64,000 nt of DNA from JOPF136 sp963773835 (GTDB lineage: Bacteria > Acidobacteriota > Terriglobia > Acidiferrales > UBA7541): NCBI GenBank assembly GCA_963773835.1, contig CAVZCQ010000004.1, positions 434,001 through 498,000 of the forward strand, read 5' to 3'. Made by a program: the position numbers and the translations under genes. The notes under the pieces were generated by a model. It made no database searches and was not told the DNA's origin. It saw only the letters and a list, made by a program, of their open reading frames with translations. Positions within the stretch are counted from its first letter, which is position 1, and each line of letters opens with the position of its first letter. This document shows, one piece after another, positions 32,238 to 38,735 of the stretch.

Positions 32238-33557
32238 TCACATACCGATGGAACTGGGATTGACGATGGCGGCGTAGAGAAGGACGACGGTGAGAACAAT
32301 CATGATCACGCTGGAAACCCAGGCGACGGTGTTGAAGATGGGACCGTTCTTCATGTCGCCCATGAGGTCGGTTCGGTTCGAAAGCAGAATCATGAAGATG
32401 AGCACGACGGGGAGCCAGATTCCGTTGCCCACCTGGGACAGGACCAGGATTTTGAGGAGCGGGGCGCCGGGAATCAGGATGATGGCCGCGCCGATGACCA
32501 CCAGCGCCGTATAGAGCCAGTAGAAGACAGGGGCCTCGCGGAATTTGTGGTCCAGGCCGGCCTCAAAGCCGAGCCCTTCACACACGACGTGGGCGGTGGA
32601 GAGCGGGAGGATGCTGGCGGCGAAGAGCGAGGCGTTGAGCAGGCCGAAGGCGAACAGCGACCTGGCCCAGGGACCGGCGAGAGGGGCGAGGGCCTGAGCG
32701 GCTTCGGCGGCGTCGGCAATGTTGCGGTGTCCGGTCTTGAACAGAGTGGCGCCGCAGCAGACGATGATGAAAAAGACGATGAGCATGCAACTGATGCTGC
32801 CGAACAGGACGTCGAGGCGGGCCTGGGCGTACTGCTTGCGGCCCACCTTTTTCTCCACGAAGCCGGCCTGGAGATAGAAGAACTGCCAGGGAGCGATGGT
32901 GGTGCCGATCAATGCGGTGAGCATGAGCAGATAATCGGGCTGGAGGCTGAGGTGGGGAACGATGGTGGCCTGGAGCGCTTCGGTCCACTTGGGGTGGGCG
33001 AGGAAGGCGCTGAAGGCATAGGAGAGATAGAAGGTGCAGGCGATCAGGAAAATGGCTTCGACCTGGCGGTAGGTGCCGCGGAGGACGAGAATCCAGACGA
33101 CCAGCGCGGCGATGGGCACGGCGATGTACTTATCCACGCCGAAAATCTGCATGGATGCGGCGACCCCGGCAAATTCGGCGGTGACGTTGCCGAGGTCCAC
33201 CAGAAAGCCGACGATCATGAGGTAGAAGGTGGTGCGGAAGCCGAACTCTTCGCGGATGAGGTCGGAGAGACCCTTGCCGGTAACGACGCCCATGCGGGCG
33301 CACATCTCCTCGCTGACGTAGAGGGCGATGGTCATGGGGATGAGGGACCAGAGCAGGGCGTAGCCGTAGTGGGCGCCGGAGACGGAATAGGTGGTGATGC
33401 CGCCGGCGTCGTTATCGACGTTGGAGGTGATGACGCCGGGGCCGACGACGGCGAGGAAGAGGGCGAAGCGGCGCCAGAGATGGCGGCGCTGCGTGCGCCA
33501 TCCGGCCAGGCGGCCGCGCCAGCCGGGGCTCGGCGCGGAGATGTGCTCGTCGGACAT
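32238..33557 (-). CDS. Atypical Nramp-family divalent cation transporter
   Basis: Eleven or twelve predicted helices in 439 aa, overall Nramp-like. The two metal-binding helix breaks are non-canonical. TM1 reads SNVDNDAGGITTYS (D48-N-D50-A-G-G) in place of DPGN. TM6 reads TTIAPWQFF, aligning A222 with the usual methionine and WQ with HN of the MPHN motif. Loss of that methionine is associated in Nramp-related magnesium transporters with hard-metal (Mg2+) transport. The gene lies 24 bases downstream of an MgtE-like regulatory gene. Likely a proton- or gradient-linked Mg2+ or Mn2+ importer; selectivity is inference. Confidence 0.87.
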   Translation of the reverse strand: MSDEHISAPSPGWRGRLAGWRTQRRHLWRRFALFLAVVGPGVITSNVDNDAGGITTYSVSGAHYGYALLWSLIPMTIALYVSEEMCARMGVVTGKGLSDLIREEFGFRTTFYLMIVGFLVDLGNVTAEFAGVAASMQIFGVDKYIAVPIAALVVWILVLRGTYRQVEAIFLIACTFYLSYAFSAFLAHPKWTEALQATIVPHLSLQPDYLLMLTALIGTTIAPWQFFYLQAGFVEKKVGRKQYAQARLDVLFGSISCMLIVFFIIVCCGATLFKTGHRNIADAAEAAQALAPLAGPWARSLFAFGLLNASLFAASILPLSTAHVVCEGLGFEAGLDHKFREAPVFYWLYTALVVIGAAIILIPGAPLLKILVLSQVGNGIWLPVVLIFMILLSNRTDLMGDMKNGPIFNTVAWVSSVIMIVLTVVLLYAAIVNPSSIGM

Positions 33558-33581
33558 GGATCAGCGCTCGGCGGCCCTCGC

Positions 33582-34823
33582 TTATCCCTTTTCGCGCAGG
33601 TGCTTGATGACGTCGTCCACGGTGATGACGCCGAGGGGGCGCTGGTTCGTGTCCACGACGGCGAGAGAACGGAGATTGTATTTGTCGAACAGCTCGAAGA
33701 CTTCCTGGTCTTTGGCGTCCGGGGTGGTGAAAACCAACGGGTCCATCCGCAGTGTGGCGAGTGTGGAGCCGGAGTCGGCCATGAGGAGCCTTCCGACGGC
33801 CACGGCGCCGGCGAGGACGGCCTGTTTGTTGATGAGAAGGATGGTGTCGAGCTGGTCGGCGTTGAGATCGAGGCCGCGGATCCAGCCGACGACCTCGTCG
33901 CGCTCGGCATCCTCACCGACGAGGACGAATTCGGTGGTCATCATGCCGCCGGCGGAGCGTTCCTCGTACTGGAGGAGGCGTTTGACCTCCTGAGCGTCAT
34001 CGCGGGGCAGCTCTTCGAGAAGTTCCTGCGAGGTTTCGGGAGGCAGCTCGGCGAGGAGGTCGGCGGCCTCGTCGGGGTCCATTTCTTCGAGGATGTCGCC
34101 GACCTTTTCGCGGCTGAGGTTTTCGACCACCTGGTTCTGGAGGCGGTCGTCGAGTTCGGCGAGGGTGCCGGCGGCGGTCTCCTCATCGAGCGACTCGATG
34201 ATGGAGTTGCGTTCGTTGGGGGAGAGTTCTTCGACGATGTCGGCGAGTTCGGCGGGGTGGATTAGATTGAGTTTGTCGCTGCTGATGCGGAGCTTTACGC
34301 GGCGCATGCGATCGGATTCGATGAGGTTGACGAACTCCCAGGGAAGGACGGTGGCGGGGAGGCTTTGCTGGAGGCGGCGAATGGCGGCCGGGGAGAGGAG
34401 GCCCTGAAGGAGGCGGCGGACAGCGCCCTGGACGCCGGCGTCCACCTGGGCGACGCGGAGCTCGACGTTTCCGTTGGTGCGGCGATCGTCGAAATTGACA
34501 TCGTTGATGCGGACGACCTTGCGGCCGTTGACGTCGATGATCTGCTGGTCCAGGAGGTCTTTGCCGATGGCGAGCCAGGCTTGGTTGGGCTGAAAGGGTT
34601 CGAGGGCCTGTTCGCCGACGGTGAGGGAGAGTTTTCCGGGCTCTGCGGCGGCGATCTGGTCGTGGCGAGCGACCAGCGGCTGAAAGCGGCCGCGGGCGAG
34701 CAGGATGCGGGAGACACGGCCGGGGTGGTCGGCGGGCACGATGAACAGCTCGCGGACCCGGCCGACAAAATTGCCCTGGGAGTCGTTGACGTTGGCGCCC
34801 AGCAATTCGGTGGCGTGCAGCAT
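33582..34823 (-). CDS. MgtE-like cytosolic sensor protein (PRC-barrel + MgtE_N + CBS pair, no channel domain)
   Basis: A 413-aa soluble protein. Residues 1-75 look like a PRC barrel (NVNDSQGNFVGRVRELFIVP). About 185-300 form the MgtE intracellular N domain (HPAELADIVEELSPNERNSI, EEMDPDEAADLLAELPPE). A CBS pair follows (GGMMTTEFVLV to RPLGVITVDDVIKHL). In canonical MgtE this module binds Mg2+ and gates a five-helix pore, which is absent here. The gene precedes an atypical Nramp transporter by 24 bases, so it is probably a detached magnesium gate or sensor for that transporter. A structured leader with promoter and terminator lies upstream. Confidence 0.87.
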   Translation of the reverse strand: MLHATELLGANVNDSQGNFVGRVRELFIVPADHPGRVSRILLARGRFQPLVARHDQIAAAEPGKLSLTVGEQALEPFQPNQAWLAIGKDLLDQQIIDVNGRKVVRINDVNFDDRRTNGNVELRVAQVDAGVQGAVRRLLQGLLSPAAIRRLQQSLPATVLPWEFVNLIESDRMRRVKLRISSDKLNLIHPAELADIVEELSPNERNSIIESLDEETAAGTLAELDDRLQNQVVENLSREKVGDILEEMDPDEAADLLAELPPETSQELLEELPRDDAQEVKRLLQYEERSAGGMMTTEFVLVGEDAERDEVVGWIRGLDLNADQLDTILLINKQAVLAGAVAVGRLLMADSGSTLATLRMDPLVFTTPDAKDQEVFELFDKYNLRSLAVVDTNQRPLGVITVDDVIKHLREKG

Positions 34824-34876
34824 GGGACCTCCTTCTCCATCGGGGAACGCGGTGCCGGAAAGCCGGCCATTGGCTT

Positions 34877-34932
34877 CAGGGGCTGAAGCCCCGTTTCCCT
34901 CGGCTCACATTCGGCGGGGTTAAAACCCCGCC
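34877..34932. repeat. Family B palindrome pair in mgtE-like leader
   Basis: CAGGGGCTGAAGCCCC (34877-34892), a 20-base spacer and GGCGGGGTTAAAACCCCGCC (34913-34932), followed by CTTCCATT. It sits between the leader terminator and the MgtE-like start. Confidence 0.85.
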
Positions 34933-34980
34933 CTTCCATTTCCGGGCCCCAGTGGGCGTCCGTGGGCGGCGAACCACTCT

Positions 34981-35023
34981 GAAACAGAAAGCCCGTGGCG
35001 GGAAACACTCCGTGGCCACGGGC
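34981..35023 (-). terminator. Intrinsic terminator in the leader of the mgtE-like/Nramp operon
   Basis: Read on the minus strand, GCCCGTGGC pairs with GCCACGGGC (nine perfect pairs, 15-base loop), directly followed by TTTCTGTTTC. It lies after the promoter at 35121-35149 and before the first gene, so it would act as an attenuator for this transcript. Confidence 0.7.
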
Positions 35024-35114
35024 GGGCATCCTGCGGATGGAGGGCGTCCTATCCGGGGGTGGTCTCGCCCTTGGCGCAGATGATGGAATGCGTCATCGCC
35101 GATGGCTCGAGTCC
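35024..35114 (-). promoter_or_regulatory. Candidate structured RNA leader (riboswitch-like) upstream of mgtE-like/Nramp genes
   Basis: Begins at the expected transcription start and ends at an intrinsic terminator. Possible pairings, in plus coordinates, are GGCG+GATGA with TCATC/CGCC (35073-35100), CATCC/GGATG (35027-35039), and CGGAT/ATCCG (35034-35055). A further pairing, GGGCG/CGCCC (35042-35070), would cross the previous one as a pseudoknot. The second and third pairings exclude each other, as in switches. It does not match the M-box or yybP-ykoY motifs I know. Ligand, if any, unknown; Mg2+ or Mn2+ are the obvious candidates. Confidence 0.5.
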
Positions 35115-35120
35115 TTTCAC

Positions 35121-35149
35121 TGTCTAGAAGCAGAGATGCAAATTGTCAA
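35121..35149 (-). promoter_or_regulatory. Promoter of mgtE-like/Nramp operon
   Basis: On the minus strand, a consensus TTGACA (35149-35144), exactly 17 bases, then TAGACA (35126-35121). Transcription is expected near 35114, immediately before the structured leader. Confidence 0.65.
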
Positions 35150-35212
35150 GGGAAGAGTGGTACAGAAGGCGAGAAATTTTCGGGATAGTGAGTGGAAAGG
35201 ACTGGGAACGCG

Positions 35213-35260
35213 GATTTAGCACGGAGGCCGCGGACAGACGGAGGGCACGGAGGATGAATG
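35213..35260. repeat. Family D ACGGAG tract
   Basis: TTTAGCACGGAGGCCGCGG, then ACAGACGGAGGGCACGGAGG, between the spermidine-synthase-like stop and the mgtE-like promoter. Confidence 0.6.
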
Positions 35261-35285
35261 GGAAAGGAACCCCTGGGCTAAGGGG

Positions 35286-37628
35286 CTAGGAGGCGGGAGC
35301 GCCAGCGCTGCGGACTGGAGGGTCCGAGGCGGCCGGGGCGGGGACGGGTTCCCGGGTGCGGACCAGGGACAGCCAGGAGGCGAGGTAGAGGCCGGCGGCG
35401 AGGATCAGGAGGAAGCGGAGGCCGAACCAGTAAGAGGTGGATTCCAGGAGGCCGCCGACCAGGGCGCCGAACAGGTTGGAGCCGAGGGCCTCGCCGCGGA
35501 ATCCAACGGCAGCGAAACTGCGGATAAAGACGATGCCGGCGAAAAAGACGGGGAGGCAAAGAACCAGGGAGGCGGCGAGCACTTTGAGCGGGAAGGAGGA
35601 AAACAGGAGAAAGCGGACAGGGGTGAGATAGGCGATAGCGGTGGTGGCGAAAATCCCGGCGTAGGCGGCGGCGACCGGAAACCGGGGGCGGGATTCCACC
35701 AGCAGGTTCGAGCCGACAATGAGAAGCAGCAGGGCGGCGATGACTACGGAATTGACCACCCAGGTGGTGCCGAAAATGAGCGCCATTTTGCTGATGATCT
35801 GAGTTTCGAGGAGCAGAAAGCCGGCGCCGAGGAAAAAAAAGTGCCATTCGATGCCGCGTCCGGTGGTGCCCGTGGCGCGGAGCAGGAACCAGCAGAGCGG
35901 GAGGAGCGCGGCGGAAATCAGAACGATGATGGTAGGGATGCCGGGCTCGCGCTGGTAGAAGTAGGGCCAGTCGTCGGTGGTGAGGCGCGCGGATTCGGTG
36001 GGGAAAGTGCTGCGGCGGCGGACGTAGTCGGCGAGAGCGGGGTCCTGCATGGCCGCGGCAATGCGCGCGGGGGAGCCGCAAATGAAGAAACGGCCGGGAG
36101 TGCCGTAACGCGTATTGAGGGCGCCGACCTGAACAGGAGGACGGCCGAACGTGTTGGAGACGAGCTCGAGAAGGCGGCCGCCGATCCAGGGAGTTTCCAC
36201 CCAGTATTTGACCACCATGATGCCGTCGGGCTTCAGGAGGCGGCGAACGGCCTGCATGGCCTCGGAGGTGTACACGTAATTGTCGATGCGAATGTTGGAG
36301 TAATAGGGGTTGGTGGTCTGGGAATCGAGCAGCGAGAAGAGGATGAGGTCGTATTGTTTGTGCGAGGTCTGGAGGTAGCTGCGGGCGTCGTCGACGATGG
36401 CATGGACGCGCGGCGAACTGTAGGGATGCTCGAAATGGAGCTGGCGGCCGAGCTTCAGAATGAGGGGATCGATTTCCACGGCGTCCACCTCGCCGGCGCC
36501 GTTGCGGAGAGCGGCGGCTACGTCATTTCCGGTGCCGGCGCCAAGAACGAGGACTGTGGGGGGATTCGGATAGAAGTGGTAGGGAAGGTTATAGGGATTC
36601 CATGCGATGGGATTGTCTTTGAAGATTTCGGGATGGCGGGCGACGAAGTCCGGGGAAAGATTCAGCATCTGCTGATACCAACTGTCGTTGGTTTTCAGGT
36701 CGTAGGAATAGATCTCACCATTCTTGGAAAGCGGCATCAGGCCCAATTTCTGGTAGGGCGACCAGTAATAGGTGAAGGCGTCGCCGGTGCCGGCCCGGGC
36801 TGCCAGCACAACCACCACAGCCATCGCCGCCAGTGAGGTCCAACGGAGCCGGGGGACGCGCCATAGTAAGGCCACCAGCGCCACTGCCGCGCCGGCGAAC
36901 CAGACTGCGGGCGGCTGGGAAAGAAAAGCGAGAAGAGTGAACAGCAGAATACCGGCGAGGCTGCCCAGGATGTTAATTGTGTAGCCGGGGATTCCGCGGC
37001 AGCCGCGTTCCAGGAAGCCGCCAACCACCTGTCCGATGGGAACAAAAGTGAGGGCGATGAGGGCGAACAGCGGAAGCGCGATGGAAACGGTAATGAGAAG
37101 GCCGAGCCAGGCGTCCCAGTTATGGGGGAGCGAGGGGAGGCCCCAGGTTTCGACTTCAGAAAGCTTGCCGATGAAACCCTGGAGGTTGACCACCAGGGCG
37201 CGAAGGCCCTTCCAGGGCGCAGTGACGAGCAGGGTGACGGAGAGGAGCGGCAGCAGCAGCGCAGCGAGATTCAGTCGGCGGCGGCAGAGATAACAGCCGA
37301 GTCCGAAGCCGAGAAAACAGGCGATGAGGACGAAGTTTTTGAGGTACGCGAAGATACGAATTTCGGAGGAGACCAGGCGGATCATCAGGAGTTCGAGATA
37401 GAGGCCGAGCAGGCTGGCCCAGGCGAGTTGGGTGTAGGGGCTCCCGCCGAGAGATTCGGGCTCGAAGTCGAGAGCGGGAATGGCGAGATAACCGGGGAGG
37501 TGACGCCTGGAGCCGGCGGGACGGTAGAACTCGAGGAGATAGAGTATCAGGAAGCAGCCGGCAAAAACGACGGTCAGCAGCGGGAGATGGGTCATCTCCC
37601 AGGTCCAAAGATTTTCGACGGTATCCAT
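35286..37628 (-). CDS. Membrane protein with spermidine-synthase-like methyltransferase domain
   Basis: A 780-aa protein with about eight N-terminal helices (residues 1-280), a cytosolic SAM-binding Rossmann domain and about six C-terminal helices. VLVLGAGTGNDVAAALRNG is the SAM glycine loop and VDAVEIDPLILKLGR carries its acidic residue. VDDARSYLQTSHKQYDLILF is the spermidine-synthase-like region. Such fused transporter/synthase proteins are frequent in Acidobacteriota. Aminopropyl or other transferase activity is unproven; no polyamine genes are adjacent. ATG at 37628. Confidence 0.85.
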   Translation of the reverse strand: MDTVENLWTWEMTHLPLLTVVFAGCFLILYLLEFYRPAGSRRHLPGYLAIPALDFEPESLGGSPYTQLAWASLLGLYLELLMIRLVSSEIRIFAYLKNFVLIACFLGFGLGCYLCRRRLNLAALLLPLLSVTLLVTAPWKGLRALVVNLQGFIGKLSEVETWGLPSLPHNWDAWLGLLITVSIALPLFALIALTFVPIGQVVGGFLERGCRGIPGYTINILGSLAGILLFTLLAFLSQPPAVWFAGAAVALVALLWRVPRLRWTSLAAMAVVVVLAARAGTGDAFTYYWSPYQKLGLMPLSKNGEIYSYDLKTNDSWYQQMLNLSPDFVARHPEIFKDNPIAWNPYNLPYHFYPNPPTVLVLGAGTGNDVAAALRNGAGEVDAVEIDPLILKLGRQLHFEHPYSSPRVHAIVDDARSYLQTSHKQYDLILFSLLDSQTTNPYYSNIRIDNYVYTSEAMQAVRRLLKPDGIMVVKYWVETPWIGGRLLELVSNTFGRPPVQVGALNTRYGTPGRFFICGSPARIAAAMQDPALADYVRRRSTFPTESARLTTDDWPYFYQREPGIPTIIVLISAALLPLCWFLLRATGTTGRGIEWHFFFLGAGFLLLETQIISKMALIFGTTWVVNSVVIAALLLLIVGSNLLVESRPRFPVAAAYAGIFATTAIAYLTPVRFLLFSSFPLKVLAASLVLCLPVFFAGIVFIRSFAAVGFRGEALGSNLFGALVGGLLESTSYWFGLRFLLILAAGLYLASWLSLVRTREPVPAPAASDPPVRSAGAPAS

Positions 37629-37739
37629 GTGGGGAGCTATTCAGGAGGCTAGGGCAGGAGGAGGGTTGCGGCAATGGATGGCTGAACGATGCGTGGCCAA
37701 AACGCCACGCGCTGGGGAAAACTCGGGCGGCTGGAAAAT

Positions 37740-37800
37740 ATTTAACACGGAGAACATGGAGGCACGAAGGACGCTGAGTGGAAGGAGAGAAGAGTGGAGA
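37740..37800. repeat. Family D ACGGAG tract (degenerate)
   Basis: TTTAACACGGAGAACATGG, AGGCACGAAGGACGCTGAG. It lies between the membrane methyltransferase start and the CYTH stop. The 38503-38735 spacer upstream of mutS holds a GC-rich CCTGC/GCAGG hairpin near 38565-38585 and no gene. Confidence 0.55.
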
Positions 37801-37812
37801 ACGGCGAGAGTG

Positions 37813-38502
37813 TCAGAAGAGCATGTCGCCGGGATTGCGGCCATGGGCAGCGCAGTGGGAGGCGTAGAGAGCGCCGTAACTCAGGAGAATCGCGTCCTGG
37901 GGACGATAGCCGAGGGCGGCCCGGGCGCGGTCGATGTCCGCCGGGCGGCCTTCGAGTTCGAGGAAGATGCCGATGGGAGTTTCGTCCAACGAGATGAGGA
38001 GATGGCGGAAGCGAGGGAGGCGGCAGGTGGTGCGGATTTTTTCGTAATAGAACGAAGGGCGGAAACCGAGCGCGACGAGAAATTCGCGGAACGCAACGGA
38101 CTCGAGGGTCTCGAACTCGATTTCGCGGCGGACCTTATAGGCGTGGTGCGCGGAGGAGCCCGGGTCCGCGGCAGCGGCGCCGCGAGCCGCGGAGACGTCG
38201 GGCGGGGCTTTCAGGGTGACGATGGCGCGGCGGGCGCCGCGCGCGGGGAACAGCCACGAATTGATGCGTGCGCGGCGGAGCCGGGAAGTGGAGGAAAAGT
38301 CGGCCCGGGAGGAAGGGCGCTCCACGCGCATGCGCAGGAGCATTTCGCGGCGGCGGAGCGAATCGTCGGGGGTGTCGAACAGGACGTTGATTTCATGGAG
38401 GCGAAGCCCGCAGCGCGCGCCGAGTGCGCGAAGGCGGCGGCGAATGGCGGCGATGTCCGCGACGCGGAGTTTGATTTCGATTTCGTAGGCCGAGTGCGGC
38501 AT
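37813..38502 (-). CDS. CYTH-domain protein (class IV adenylate cyclase / triphosphatase superfamily)
   Basis: Triphosphate tunnel metalloenzyme, 229 aa. The N-terminal YEIEIKLRV is the diagnostic ExExK metal/phosphate motif. Alternating basic and acidic strands follow (LLRMRVERPS, AIVTLKAPP, VRREIEFETLES, GIFLELEGRPADI). Family members are class IV adenylate cyclases, thiamine triphosphatases or polyphosphatases; the sequence alone does not choose. The C-terminal YGALYASHCAAHGRNPGDM is typical of CyaB-like proteins. Divergently transcribed from mutS. Confidence 0.88.
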   Translation of the reverse strand: MPHSAYEIEIKLRVADIAAIRRRLRALGARCGLRLHEINVLFDTPDDSLRRREMLLRMRVERPSSRADFSSTSRLRRARINSWLFPARGARRAIVTLKAPPDVSAARGAAAADPGSSAHHAYKVRREIEFETLESVAFREFLVALGFRPSFYYEKIRTTCRLPRFRHLLISLDETPIGIFLELEGRPADIDRARAALGYRPQDAILLSYGALYASHCAAHGRNPGDMLF

Positions 38503-38735
38503 AGGAATAGTATAGCTGCGCGGAGCCGTGAGAGAGGGGGAAGACTGAAGGCGGGCGAGACCTGCGTGCGGCAGGCAGGCGCCCTTCCTTCGTCAGGGCA
38601 GGCCGGCGCTTCCACGTGGCTTGCAAAAATGAGTGTGCCGCCGACATAATGCGCCCCAATGAACGCTGATCGGCGATGCGAGAGGCAGGGAGAAGAGCGG
38701 CCAGGCGCGCGCGACGAGCACAGGCGGAGACAGGC

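Noticed and set aside
32211..34265. 684-codon plus-strand frame opposite the Nramp and MgtE-like genes
   Set aside because: Extreme Asp/Glu/Gly composition without domains; the antisense genes have clear motifs.
34981..35114. Leader as an M-box or yybP-ykoY riboswitch
   Set aside because: Neither the conserved M-box loop sequences nor the GGGGAGUAG / GCAAGACC parts of yybP-ykoY are seen; reported only as an unidentified leader.
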